Counted from the first letter of the stretch, positions 48,336-61,801 are shown. The stretch: DNA of 64,000 nt from Lottia gigantea (GCF_000327385.1 NW_008708898.1:1137204-1201203), one strand, 5' to 3'. A program made the numbers and translations. Notes: generated by a model not told the origin, from the sequence alone.

Positions 48336-51300
48336 GCTCTATGACTGGCTGGATGCAGGTCAAGAAAATATTTTCTGCAGACACTCTAAAATGTCATTCA
48401 CAGCGGAAATGAAATACAGATGAACTGGTACAAAGACAATAATAACACTTTTAAGTTTTAATTCTTACGTCTATGATGAGTGTACTGGCTGGTGGCAAAA
48501 GAATGTTACAATCCGAATGAGATTAGGTTTAGACCTTTCAGCCAACCCTCGCACTTAAAAATGATCCTGACAGTTGAAACAGACGATATCTGCCAGAATA
48601 GCTCTACTAGTCAATACAAGAGAATATCGATCCGGTCTGTTTATGGGTCAATAACTTTACTATAGTTAGTAAATTGTTTTACTATTAATGATTACTATTT
48701 TAGATTATACAGATGTACTATGATCTATCAATAAGATTTTTAATCTATCTGGTGTTAGTATCATACACTGATTACAATCATGTTAAATGGTACAAGGAGA
48801 CTGAATAAGCGGACAACCGCAAATGATATCGACAGACAACTTAAATGGATATAGTACAATAAACAAAAATTATAGAAACAGCTATATTTATTCAATGGAC
48901 ATGTTTTTGACTTTTTCCAATCCGACTCAATGTGTTTTGCATAATGAATAAAGCAGCCAAAACCGAGAAGAATGATGTGGCATGCATCCTACGAGAGGCA
49001 ACACAGTACTGTATAAGATGCAGTGTGTGCCATTTTACAGGATATCTTTTGATTTAATTATATCATAGTCGTAAGAACAGTGAAAATAAAAACAGTTATT
49101 GAAAAACTTATATAATAGAAAATAAAAACACAAAATTACTTCCCAATATAAAAAAATTCAATTGAAGAGCACTAGGAGAAATGATTTCTTCATGATGCCC
49201 GTTTTGTAAAAAGTGACTTTAAGCTAGCATCCCACAAAATTAACAATTCAAAGGTAATATTTTAGCACTGTTGCGACAGAAATATGTTATTCATACAAAT
49301 TGAAAAACCCAAAATCCCCAAATTAAGATTGGACGACGGAACTGTGATTACGAAGGAAAAACTGTTATACAGGCAGGAAGAAAATGAGACTCGGCATTAC
49401 CTATAAAAGAAGGAAAGCCAACTTGAAAGTATGACTAATCGTGTCTGGAAGTTAATTGGTTTACATAAGTCCATTTCAACGTGTCATTTAAAATCATTCC
49501 GAGTCTTGCTTTATCTCAGTCCTAAAATATTTTCCAGTTCTTAAATAATACCAGACCCAAATTCAAAAAATGAGTTCAGGTAGGCCTTAACAAAATTTGA
49601 TCAACATTTTTTTTCTAATACAGTCACTAAATTTGGGACATTTTCGAATCCACTAACCAAGATCTAAATCATAATCAAATTATCAGTAAGACATATTTCT
49701 AAGACGGGTTGTAGCGCAGGTTGCTAGGGCATTAGAATTGACGCCATTTACTTGGTGACGTCGAACATGTTGATGGTCGCTGGTTCATTAATGTACTAAA
49801 TCCCCTTGCAAGTCTTTTTACAAGCAAACGATGATTGTTAAAGAAATGATAGGCTATACCACATTTAATCTCATTCATATTACAAGTTTTGTCGATACTG
49901 TTAATACATGCGTAAATTCAGTTTTGGAGTGTCATTACATAAAGCACAACATTTCTAGGTGGAGTTTTATTTCATGTTTATTTGAACCAGATTCTACTTT
50001 TATAAGATAATGTAAGATTGATCGAGATTTCTGCCAATAACACACCCCTAGCTTAAGTCAAGAGCGTTGGACCAATTTGAAATCAAAATGACAATGCAAT
50101 ATGTATAGTGTAAGGCACCATTTAATGATTAGTAAGCATCACACACCATAAAATAGTATAATGCTACGATCAACCAATATCTTCGTATAGTTGACTATAT
50201 AACAATAGTTTGAAATTGAATACTGATTGACTTCTGGTTTCCAATGTGTTAATAATGTCAAGTTAACTGGTCAATGACACGCCAGATCACGTGAGTAAGA
50301 TATATTCTGTAAGCAGACGATAGTGATATTAAATACTGGAAATGTATAATACAGTGCCTGTCATATATTCTGTATAAATACTGTCTGCAATTTGACTGAT
50401 TACAGAACCATATTATGATAAACAAATACTATACATATACAAATTATTTTGAATTGCAATAGATTTAGAAATCCATTTTATATTTATATATACTTGGTAT
50501 AGGCCTATGTAGATGGATTCATGTAGTGTTAAACTTCAAATGTTTTAAAGCATATGACCTCTTTCATAGGAAATACATTGTAGTCCTTTTTACATACTTT
50601 AATCTAATATTTTGGAAGGACATAAGGATAAACTGTTTCTGTTCCTGCAAATTTCTTTCATTGCAAAGAACATGATGTTACCCTTTCATACGTCATGACT
50701 GTAGAGCGTAAACGATTCATTTCATTTCCATTAGAGCATCAGTTACTAGTAACGTATTTCCTTGGCAGGATCAATTTAGATCTAAAAATTTGATTAAGAA
50801 TTTATCACACCAAATGTAAGTTTTGGCAAATCAAGTTAAATTTTAATTGGCTTTTTTTTACAATTTGATAGAAATTAAAAATGTTTCAGTCGTAAACCTT
50901 TAAATATAGAATTTGATTTGATTCGCAGACCAATTTTAATTGTGGCTTAAGGGGTCATTCTGAAAGCGCTTCAATTTAACCCTGTTCCTTGGGAATCAGT
51001 GATACTTGATTATTGTTTTTTTTTTCGAATTAATGTTAGTATATGACAGCTATTAGTGTTGACTATCATAGTAGAAATTTATAATGACATACAATATAGC
51101 CTAATAAGATAAAGCACTAATAAGTCTCTGATTACTGACACGGGCATCCGATATAATAATATACGGGTTTGTGCCTTCACCAAAAAGCATTGCTATTTAA
51201 GTTTAGTCCAGCAAAAATATTTTCAGTAATCTAAGAAGTAATCAAAACAAAAAAGTCATAAGCATAATTTGTCGGAAGTATATTCTTTCTGGTGCAAAGC

Positions 51301-54300
51301 AAACCTGAAGATCAGTGAAAATGCTTTGAAACACGCCCTTCAGATTAAACTTTTGGCGTTTCTCATTTTCGCTATATTGCGTTTACAGATGTACGTTCTT
51401 TTGCATTAGTGTCAAAATTGTTCGATTTAGAAAAAAGTATACCTTTGAACTCGATTATTTCCTTTACGTTAGCTCGGGAGGATATAAACGGCATATTCGC
51501 ATCAGTGTGCAGTCAAGCAAAAGCTAACACAATCTTCAGATATACGACTACAACCAGACAGTAAACACAATTGAACAAAATCTGTCATTTCAGCGAAATT
51601 GAATTGACATTTAAAAAATTTAAAAATTTAAATCAAATTCGCCTCCTACAAGTTTTTGATCAATATTTTGAAAATGGCGTCTATCTGTATGCCATGAAAC
51701 TTATTTCCTTAGAGGATTTCTATTATAATAGTAAGAGAGGTATCGATCCACAAGTTTTAATTACTAACTATTGGTGAACTGAGGTTCTATCAATATAATC
51801 ATTAGTTCTTAACTTCCAACCATTATTTTCCTCTCAAATTGTCTTCAATCGCATTTATTTCATAGGTCATTCCCCACATTGAACATTGATTCTTTCCGTA
51901 ACTTGGCCTTTAGAGAGACAAAAATACTCGGGAGGACATTTACTAAACTCTTAAAAGGGAATTTCAATTTAAATAGCACAATTCAAAACTCTGTGCAATT
52001 CCTGCCAAAATAGTGGTATAAACTTACTTTTTTCGGTTTCCAACTGTCTTTAACATTGGTTGTTAACACTGCCCTAATTCTAGTTTTCAAACGTCAGTCA
52101 TTGATATTTTCTTTATGAAATACTTACTCGCTTATGATTGATATACTTCCTCGAGTAAAAAGTTCATTAGCGACTAGCACTGTTTCGCCTGAATGTTGTT
52201 TTTGATTTTGGTTTTCGTTTTGCGGTTTTTAGTTTATTTATATGAATAAGTAGTTGACGGCTTCTCCTGGAACTTGTAGAGATTGGAGATAAAATTCTAG
52301 CAAATGACTCTTTAACCTTATCATATAACTGTCAAAAACACATGTACTTCATATTAGTTAGTTATTGTCTGATAATCTTCAGATTATATTGTCTCTCGAT
52401 CGGCTTTGTCACGCAATTTTACTGGAAATGGTTGCATGCAAGTATATTGACGTATTTCACACAGTGTCTCTTAACTTTAAAATATTTATAGTTTACCGAT
52501 TATTTCTGTATAAACACCATGTAGTTAGCAGAATAGTGAATTGTAAAAGACAGAGACTCATATCAGAATGAATTTTATATATAACAAATTTACGTCCTAC
52601 TTATCTGCATCAGATTGGGCTAAGAGAGAATAGCAACGTCATGCAGTGTGCAAGAGAGGAATTTGTCACGTTTTTGCCTACTCTTTTTGGACCTTTAACG
52701 AGCACAGTCGTTTACTACACTATCCTGACGACCAAAGGTCTGACTGGGAAAATCGAAGAAAACCAGTTTCGAAAATAGAGTTGTGTAAGACGATGGTCTC
52801 AAATAGTTCTATGTTACTACTTGGCCAAAAAATAAATACTTGAACCATAATAAACCTCTAGAAGAACTATCTTGAATATGAGCAAGTACTTGTAGATTAA
52901 CATACGATGAAGTACATAATAACCATCACAATATACTCAAGTTGTTACTGAATGATAAAGAAAGTTATAAAAGTAGTGTTACCAAATGTAGATGAAATCA
53001 GAGAGTACAACACACTGGGAAGAAATCTGGAGTTTCGTTTCTTATTTTTTCGGCGAGTGAAAAATCCATAGAATCCATGATCTTGCGAAATTGTTATACA
53101 TTTCATGTCATAGGTCATATAATATTCAACCCATCAAAAGCTCTGTTCAATCGCAATTTCTTGTATTTTATCAGCGTTTTTGGTTGGTTAGCATTAATTA
53201 TGACAACTATTGGCCCTATTTGGCAACCTTTGACTGACAACTGAAGATTCTCGTCAGATCATCGATAGTAACATTCAGAAAAACACGAATGGTCTAGATC
53301 TGCATTTTAATACGATTGCAAATGTCTTTCGAGAACTTAACTTCCCTACCTATTATATTAACAACACGATTGAACCGAATCTTTTACTCTTGTTTTTAGC
53401 CGGAACAATTTGTCTTCTATCAAATTGCGAGAGCATAACATTTGTTTAACATAATAACCACCAGTTTGCAGTTGGTAGAACACAGAACACAGCCAAATAA
53501 TTCACAAATATTCAAGATAAAAAGTGAGAGAAAATCGAAAAATCAACACAAAAAAATCATCTTGACCTAAATTAATCCGGAAATGTTCTTTACTTGAGTA
53601 ATTTGTACAATGGTAGGAATAAAGCGGCAAAATCGATTGACTTTTCGTTCGATAATTAAGGAACCATCAAGTCAAGTTATCCCAGTTTCAATAAACCATC
53701 GATCCACCTATAAACTGTTTAAAAAGCTTCAGAATAAGTGACGAAGAAAGGTGACCACAGGTTGACCAACCATTCGAATAGTAATTACTCATTGCTATCG
53801 CATATACATCGTAATTTGAATCATTTGGGCTCGTAATGTAAGCTGTTTGCATACGACTTCAAATGAAATTGCAAAATCTAACTCTGATGTAGTAAAGTTA
53901 TTACGAAATTCTCCGACACACTGACATAGTGTACTTTTAATGGCTTGCCACACTTCCGGTTCTACTTCATAAATAGTCTAGATAGATTCTGCGTGTTGGG
54001 ATGCATTAGATCATGGTGATTCAGAATTGTACGCTATCTCGAAAGCTCATAAAAATAATTTCCAACTACTACTTCTGTGTGGAGGAGACTTGTTTATTTA
54101 AATTAATAGAGTACGTTTGTTTAGGGATTGCTGACTTTAACTTCTTAAGTTTATAAGCGAATTTAACAAATCACGACAAGCATAAGTTTTATAATAGAAA
54201 TTCTTCAACATACCAATACTGGGTTTTCAGTCTATGCTCTCGAGCAAACACTTTTGTGTTGTAAATATTAAGACATAAGACATAGAGTTCTATTTTATAC

Positions 54301-54841
54301 CATAAGAATGGGATGACAAATTTCCAATAAACGCCGGAAAGCACTCAAACATATCATCATGAATTGACGTCTGATAAAAGTGAAAGGTATTAGATGCACT
54401 TGGGACATCATCAGGTCATTTTAAGCAGAACGGCCGGTTTCAGTTTTTAACACCAAGATCAATGGCGTTACTGTTACTATCAAAACCTATAAATTAGTCA
54501 TTCAACATCTCTCTGTAGTCTCGACTACCATTGTGTAATCCTTCCATTCATGAGGAATATGCACTATTAATTATGCTGGCAGGTTACAGTGGTTCCAGGT
54601 TGATAATGAGACTCTATGATAAAGACTGTTATAGTATAGACTGAAGAAATCGATAACTATACTGAATAACGTCATGGACTAGCATGGAACCGGCACAAGC
54701 CTTTCTCATAATATCTAACATTATTACATAGAGTTAAAACAATCTATCATAGTATTTACAAATTATAATCCATCTTTTCTTAACTTAATAAAATGATGAA
54801 TATAATTACACTAGAATGAATGAAAAGGAATAAATTATCAC
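48336..54841. other. Intergenic, mostly nothing recognised
   Basis: A 6.5-kb AT-rich stretch containing only the SINE-like segment at 49704-49795. Short frames at 51571-51777 and 52646-52843 have no domain, splice context or signal peptide I can support. Confidence 0.5.
49704..49795 (+). mobile_element. tRNA-derived SINE head (decayed)
   Basis: 'gggttgtagcgcaggttgct' then 'agggcattag' resembles a tRNA-like 5' end with an A box (TAGCGCAGG). About 70 bp later 'ggtcgctggttcattaatg' resembles a degraded B box (GGTTCRANNCC). Two Pol III boxes in the right order and orientation support a tRNA-derived SINE, not an active tRNA gene; the stems do not pair well. Confidence 0.5.
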
Positions 54842-54842
54842 C

Positions 54843-55060
54843 TACCACGTATAAGTGTATTGCTGCAGATCTCCACACGAAGCCTGTAGAAGGAGAAAAT
54901 GCGGAGATCGATCTCACGAGACTGAGTCATTCGTCTCATCACTCGTAGATCGCCTTCAGCTTGCAATGTTTCACTATATAACCGTCTCCCTCTCAACTTA
55001 CATCCTTCTATATAGAAGCGATCTTATTTTCCAATCTATTTCAAGTCCTCATTAACATAG
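54843..55060 (-). other. Candidate non-coding first exon (minus strand)
   Basis: A block richer in GC than its surroundings. On the minus strand it has a TATA-like 'ctatatagaagg', then about 150 bp with no long frame, ending at a plausible donor CGTG|GTAGGTGAT at about 54842. It could be a distal first exon of syd-1 or of an unlisted gene. A 66-codon plus-strand frame over it looks accidental. Confidence 0.25.
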
Positions 55061-56029
55061 TACCGGTTCTGATTTATGTTACCGGCCGGCTTCCATAGAA
55101 GCAATGTTATCGGCAGCAAAGAAATTGTGCCGCTTTAGGATTTGTTTCAAGAATGACAAACAACATTTACGCAGTGTAATTCCAATTTTTGGTATAAGCA
55201 ATATAAGCAAATCGATTTAGTTGTGCTTCTATTAATGGTTGTAGATTTCGAATTATTATTTAATTCTATATGCTCTATTCTAGTAGTATATTATAACTGT
55301 ATTGTTAGAAATGTTAATCTTAAAGACAGAAATGTCGTGACCTTGGAACATAGACATAGTGGGTGGATGATAGTAATGAAGATCTTTAATACATTTAAAC
55401 ATTATTTATAAATCCCAATAGCTGTTTTGACATAAGATCATTATGAATTGTGAAATTGTATTTTTCATAAAAGATTTCCTTTTTTATGTTCTTTAATATA
55501 ATTTATCACGCCCTTCTTTGATTGTTTGAAATAAAAGCTAAAGTTCAAAGTATTGGAGTGTATCATCCTTATATGTCTTGAAATTCAAGATAAATACCTT
55601 GAAATTTGAATTCTGATGGTTACTTATAAATGATATAGTGACACATATGGCGTCGTAATAAATTTAATCTTTTTATCATTTTTGTGGATCATAACAGGCT
55701 CAGTTCGTACTTTATGGACATCTTGAGGGGTTGATTTTAGTCTAAAATATACGTTTATAGTCTTCAGAAGTATTAGAAATGTAAGAAAATCGCATAATTT
55801 CTTCAAAAATACTTCAAACTAGGAATTTTACTCACTATTTCTATATATGTCTTTTCTATATATCACAGAGTATATTAAATAGACATCATTTTAACATTCA
55901 AATGCGTATAATTCTGGACAGCGTGGATTTGAAGGCTTAAATTTGGACGGTGAGCTGTCGACACTATTGCTGATTGGCTTGACTAAAATTCCCGTTTCTG
56001 AGACTTGATGATAACGATTCATACTTTCT
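55061..56029. other. Intergenic, nothing recognised
   Basis: AT-rich sequence, apart from a small GC-richer patch near 55080-55130, with no gene or repeat identified. Confidence 0.5.
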
Positions 56030-56745
56030 GCACTATAAGCAGTTCATTATTTCTAGATTATAATCAGTTCAGCCCATAATGGATTATACTCAGCTATAAT
56101 TCCTGGATTATAATCAGTCCATTCTTTCTGGGTTTTCATCTGTCCATTCTTTCTGGATTTTTCATCAGTCCATTCTTTCTGGATTTTTATCAGTTCATTA
56201 TTTCATTATTTCTGGAATTACATCACCTCGTTATTTCTGGAATTACATCAGTTCATTATTGCTGGATTTTCATCAGTTCATTATTGCTGGATTTTTATCA
56301 ATTCATTATGTCTTATTTTTATCGGCTTATTATTTCTGGATATATATCAGCCCATTATTGCTGGATTTTTATCAGTTCATTATTTCTTATTTTTATCAGT
56401 TCATTATTGCTGGATTTTTGTCAGTTCATTATTGCTCGATTTTTATCAGCTCATTATTGCTGGATTTTTATCAGTTCATTATTTCTGGATTTTTATCGGC
56501 ACATTTTTGGTGGATTTATATAAGTTAATTATTGCTGGATTTTTATCAGTTCATTATGTCTTATTTTTATCGGCTTATTATTTCTGGATATATATCAGCC
56601 CATTATTTCTGGTTTTTTATCGGCACATTACTGCTGGATTTATATAAGTTAATTATTGCTGGATTTTTATCAGTTCATTATTTTTTATTTTTATCAGGTC
56701 ATTATATCTGGATTTATATCAGTTCATTATTGCTGGATTAACAGA
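56030..56745. repeat. Minisatellite, ~25-bp unit
   Basis: About 28 copies of 'ttattgctggatttttatca' followed by 'gttca', including variants with 'tatatcagcc' and 'tcggcacat'. The unit is 25 bp and stop-poor, so it produces overlapping open frames in all three plus-strand phases (LDFYQFIIAGFLSVHYC..). These are a repeat artefact, not genes. Confidence 0.9.
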
Positions 56746-59090
56746 TTATCAGTAAAGTAAAAAAATAATAGGCGATGGATAACTTGTATTATTCAAGACA
56801 TTCCAGATAAAATATTATGGTGTGTAAAGAGGGTCAACAGTCTTGTAATACTATCAATACTATATAATTAAGGCACCGATGTTTGCCTCTATCACCAACA
56901 CCAGAGTAGAATCAAATGGTTTTCTAATTGAATCTAGAGATAGGTTCAAGTTTGTAGACAGACGACCAAAGTGGGCCAATATTAGAAGTATCGATCTTCA
57001 AGTCTCGGTTATCAAGTAGATTTACACAAGAGTGGATTAATTCTAATCCTTACCAGACGAAACTTGATAGGCTTGGTGTCTCATCATAGACAAATAAGCT
57101 TTTCATTCTTCTGCTCTATAGAATCTTACAGACAAGATATTTCAGTGGAAGAATGGTCAATCATCTGATCAATAAAATGGACATCATTCAATGGAGTTGT
57201 CTTTCTTTACACGTATAGTGTTGGACTATATGGGAAAGAAAATGTTGTGTTGTAAATGACCGAGGCTAAATAGGAAAATGATATGTGGATCCCGGTGAAA
57301 GACGATATTATCTAATTAGACATTCAGGTTCAGGTTTTTAAATTGCATGTCTTATGACATCATCTATTTCACAGTCAATTCGATTCTAACGTTATATATC
57401 TTAATTTACTATTTTCAATTAAAGTGCAGTATTATTGGTATGAGAGCATTGTTCAAATACGACAATTTCTTGCTAGACTGAAAGTGAGCAGTAAGTAATA
57501 ATTTTCAAATCTTTGTGAGTGTAGTGAACCAAACATGGCCATGTGTCTGCATCACAATACGTTATTACGAAATCAGATTTCAAACCATTTTGAATATGTC
57601 TCGAGTAAAAGAAAATAGCATTGTGAATTATGAAGAAGACTATTTCTTCAATGTAATTCGAAGGTGATGTATTAAATACAAGATGTCACGCTACTAATGA
57701 CCTAAAATAATATTCCTTTAAAGAGCAAGGGGAAAACAAATCTGTAAAGTCAGGACCAAATTCATCAGAAGTCACCATTGCTATAGTACGAGTACTGATA
57801 CAAGTTATAAAATGCTGAAATTAAGCATGTCCTGAAAGCAACCTTCTTTTTCTGCCAGATGAACGTGCGATTACGAATTTTTCCATTATCATCCCAAATC
57901 ACTCGGTTGCTGTTCTTAAGTAATAATTTACCCATGCACATATTTTTATTTGATGGCATGTATACGACTCTAGATCCAATAATTGAAGGATGAGAACCAG
58001 AAATTGTCTGAGATACGACATGAGGCGCATTTACTTCTCATGGGAAAACCATGCACTTGTTTTTAATAATAACCCTCCAGAATCTAGCCATAAATTTGAG
58101 TAATGTAATTTGGTAGTAATACAGCTGAGAGTCTATGAAATTATATATACGACCTACACATTGCCTTCTATCGATCAGCAATAATGACTTTATAGAACAG
58201 CCATTGACCTATTATATTATAAAAGGAAGAAGAGAGAAGAATGAGAAATATAACAATGAAATGTCCGCAAGTTTTCCGGGTGTTAGAAACGAAGATTATT
58301 ATCAGTGAAAGTGTGACAAGAGTTAATCCGAAAATCTCAGATTTGTCAGATTTATTATCTTCTTTTTCTGATGTAAGTGATACAAGTGAAGATTCACGAT
58401 CTTCTGGTTACTTTTGTTTTGGCGTGTAAGGCATTCCACAATGATATGTTTTGTTGCACTTTTAATGTTGTTTGTGTACTTTCGTTTACGTTTCGTGTGC
58501 CGAAATCCCCCCCCCCCCCCCTTAATCGTATTTAGATTAGCCCTTACTGATATTAATGTCCCTGTTGTCACAAAATCAAATGAAATTACTGAATTCTTGC
58601 TTTCAGAGGAAAATAATTTAAAAACACATTATTTATAGAGGGTATATCTTGTTTCAAGATGATTTACATTAATGATATTCAACAACACTATAGAAATATC
58701 AATTGTCAAGCAGCCCAACCGAAAGATAGGTCGTTCGGGGTGGTCAATAAAGCGTACTCACAACGGTTGGAAATCGAAAAGAGTTAGCTTATGCAAGTGT
58801 CTTAGCACAACTTTCATCATTCCACTCTGCATGGTGTTAGCTGTTTCCATTAGCCCCATGGAAAAGAGAACGTAAAACTTCATTTCTTGTTGTCTTTAGT
58901 GCTATCGAATTTCTCGGACTTCTAGACAAGTTCTGGAATTTATTGTTTTAAAACGTATTTTATCTACGAATCGATATCAAGTCTTGATTCTTATAAAGTT
59001 TCCGACGCTTCTGTCCTTGGCATTTCGTCAAACCTTGAAATTTTAACACTATTTATTATCAACTAGTTTTATTGTGTTGCCCCATTACAG
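56746..59090. other. Intergenic, nothing firm
   Basis: AT-rich sequence with a run of about 13 C at 58508-58521. Short frames around 58241-58638 lack recognisable domains; one starts with a hydrophobic stretch (MICFVALLMLFVYF) and runs into the C-run as polyproline. Confidence 0.5.
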
Positions 59091-59202
59091 TGTCATTTCC
59101 TCAATACCAATACTCTTTCAAGAACTCTTCAGTAAAATCTTTGGAGTCGGGCACTCTGACAGGTAGCGAGGCGCCTTACACAGGATCTGTTCCTGTCATC
59201 AA
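59091..59202 (+). CDS. Exon-like segment, unidentified
   Basis: 112 bp between a good acceptor (ccccattacAG|TGTC) and a good donor (TCAA|GTAAGC), open in one frame throughout: SFPQYQYSFKNSSVKSLESG.. ..PYTGSVPVI. GC content is clearly above the surroundings. I recognise no family and find no partner exon nearby. It may be a real exon of an unknown gene, part of the neighbouring transposon remnant, or chance. Confidence 0.25.
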
Positions 59203-59357
59203 GTAAGCTTTGGACTATGATCCATCTTATCTCGTGTATTACTATTATAATTCTCATGGTAATTATTCACTCTAAAAATAGTTCCTAATTATTTGTTCGA
59301 AATGTTTTCCTTAACATTGGTCTCAAGAAATAGGAGCATTTGGGTCCGTACCCGGAT

Positions 59358-59830
59358 TCAACGTCGTAAAGAGCAGGGTGTATTCAGCAACCTTGTAAAT
59401 TTACCGGTTGTTTCCAGGGCTTGTGTTATTTCTTGCATCGCTGTGTACTTCTTGTTTCTATCTGAATAGTCAGGCGAAGAAATCATAAACAAACAGGCAT
59501 ACTGCGACCACATATCTACTAAAATCTGCTCCTTCTCCACAGGAGAAATTTTGTGTTGGTGGATTCACTGGACGTCGCGATTTTGAGTGTCATATGGTCT
59601 GGCTTCGATCGCTGATTGGTCTTTCGTCGATCAATGTTTGGCGCTAATGTTCGTGGTTAAGGCAGACGGCAAACAATTTTAAAAAAATCAAACACGTTTG
59701 ATTTCACGAACAATTCTCACGAACATTTTTGTTCGTGTTTCTGTAATCCGCAGACAGTGAAAAAAATGATCGAAACAAAATTTTTACGATTGTTCGCTTA
59801 AAATGTTCCTCGTCTGCGTTGGGCTTTACT
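59358..59830 (-). mobile_element. DNA transposon remnant with MADF-domain coding fragment
   Basis: On the minus strand, 59540-59399 encodes EKEQILVDMWSQYACLFM.. ..DYSDRNKKYTAMQEITQALE, which resembles the first half of a MADF (Adf-1-type, Myb/SANT-like) domain as found in proteins associated with PIF/Harbinger transposons. A possible start (MTLKIATSSE) just upstream is in a different frame, and the MADF frame itself is closed by a stop upstream. The second half of the domain is missing, although a donor-like ACCG|GTAAAT follows LETT. Upstream, 59658-59826 carries imperfect inverted ends ('gcagacggcaaacaatttta' against 'gcagacgaggaacattttaa' read from the other side) and an internal hairpin cacgaaca-ttttt-gttcgtg. 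No transposase was seen. The superfamily assignment is inference. Confidence 0.5.
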
Positions 59831-61373
59831 GGACAGAAAAGAAAAACTTGAAACAACACTATTTCATTTTCTTGACGTAACTAAACTGCTGGCTGTGAAC
59901 TATTTGTAGTAGTCTCGTGCATAAATTCCTTTTTAATTCCCAAGAGTTTTCGGCTTAACACTAGACAAGTGCTACATTTTATTTGTTTCAAGAAATATTT
60001 TATGTAAGAATCAATATCTAGCAAGCTATTTTAAATGATCAGCTATAGATTTAGTGCGGGAGTAGCTGATTTATGGGTTGTTACAACATACCTAATGATA
60101 AACCATATCTTGCCATTTTAACATATTAATCATTTCTATAATCCTTCATTATTACAGGTACCAAATATATCCTTTTCGACAATTTTTAGACTTTAAAGTC
60201 ATTCGCAGTCAATTACTGTCAGTTTCTATGTCTCTATTTAAATATTAAACTATGATTTTAACAAAATTTAAATATGAACTATGCAATAAAGATAATATGA
60301 TATATACAAGGACTATGCATATAATAAAAATATAATTCAATCTCTGTTTTGAATTAATATTCACTATAAATTATACTTTAAATATAAATAGATTTACCAT
60401 TAACTATTATCATCAATAACATTCCAGAAGTCTGGTATAGATAATGGTATATCTGTTTTTAAGAAGTACATTATTCAGTCTATAAAAATATCCTTTCAGA
60501 CTCTAGACTAGATGTCATTCGCGTCGAGCTCAGATAGATTTAAAGCTCGTTAATTGCATACAAAGACGGGTTGTATTTAAAGGCAAAGAGTTGTCTACAT
60601 ATTTGCTTTACCATCTACATGAGCGCAATGTTTGCTTCTGTATGACATTTTGAATCAAAACATTATGTTGTTTACTTAAAAAAAAGTCTGGTTGAAGTTA
60701 TGACCCGTCATTTCTAGAGTGGTTCTCTCTAAAACTGGACCCTAAATATTTCAGGGATAACACAAACTATTTTCAGAATGTTAAATATAAGAAATATTCA
60801 TATAATAAATTTTGTATTTTTAGTATTAAAAGGATCCCAAGGTATCATAGCAATCGATCTGTGAAATCCCAGCAGCTACATCTATTAACTAATGAAAGTA
60901 ACTAATTAATATTAACTTAATTAAAACTGATACGTCATAGAATAATATTATCTGAACTGTTTGGTTATACTAGTTAACTGTTATCGATGGTAGAAACAAC
61001 CACTATCTTTATTACTAAATGATAATGACTCCCACAGGACTTCAGTTACAAATGAAACGAATTGAACGACAAGGAATAAAAAATACTCGGTAACAAGTTA
61101 CATCCATTATTAATTTCGTCACGATGATTTAGATAAAAGGCGTACGCGATTGATTCGCTGAGGACTTCAGATACATGCTTTTTGAATACTATTCCAAAAG
61201 TAAGAAGCCTGTGGCAAATATACACTATGTAGTCAGACATGTAATACGTCTCATGTCTCTACACCACGCTAGATTAGATATGTAGATGTCTTCATCGATT
61301 TTAATTTTTAATTTTCGTTTAATTTTTATCATTTAAAAAGTGTCATACATCTTTTTAATCCCTGAATATATAA
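59831..61373. other. Intergenic, nothing recognised
   Basis: AT-rich DNA. A 64-codon minus-strand frame (61046-61240) has no recognisable domain. Confidence 0.5.
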
Positions 61374-61801
61374 ATGAAATGTACTCCTACAACCGTCGCG
61401 AAAATTTGTTGGTCACCCCCTCACTCAGAGAATAAATGTGTAAAGATAACAAAATGCCACGTTCCATCATGCGCGGATCCTGGGTTAGATCGGATATTTT
61501 CATTCATTACAGTGGGTACGGATGGCCAGAGAAAGCTCAATGTCATGCGATCTTAGGTCGAATCATTGATGCATTTTGTACCCTTGATTTTTGGTTTATT
61601 ATTGGCAGCAACGAGCTACGGTATAGATCACCGAATATCTACTGTATGCTGGCAATGTTTACGTGGAAAAAATCCACATATTATGCAAATAGACCATCCG
61701 CCCTCCTTTTCCCACTACATTATAGGCCCAAATTCAATCAACCGGTTTCAGCTATGATCCGTAATCTACATTCGCATCATTTTCAGCATCAGAAAATATG
61801 A
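61374..61801 (+). other. Stop-poor, exon-like block with possible secreted peptide
   Basis: All three plus-strand frames are open for 60-120 codons here and the GC content is above background. The frame starting at ATG 61569 reads MHFVPLIFGLLLAATSYGID, a good signal-peptide pattern, then a short tail with one CWQC and a stop at 61757. No propeptide cleavage sites or family are recognisable. It could be a small secreted peptide, a first exon, or chance. Confidence 0.2.

Noticed and set aside
49704-49795. Functional tRNA gene
   Set aside because: A- and B-box-like motifs are present but spacing is long and the acceptor, D and T stems do not pair.
52646-52843. Short plus-strand frame MCKRGICHVFAYSFW..
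   Set aside because: I considered a small gene, but there is no family, no signal and no supporting neighbours.
56259-56741. Four overlapping frames of 70-89 codons (LDFYQF.. repeats)
   Set aside because: They are produced by a stop-poor 25-bp minisatellite read in three phases, not by a gene.
61374-61556. THAP-like zinc finger (KCHVPSCADPGL..)
   Set aside because: The cysteine spacing is vaguely similar, but the Trp, Pro and C-terminal Cys/His of THAP are not found.
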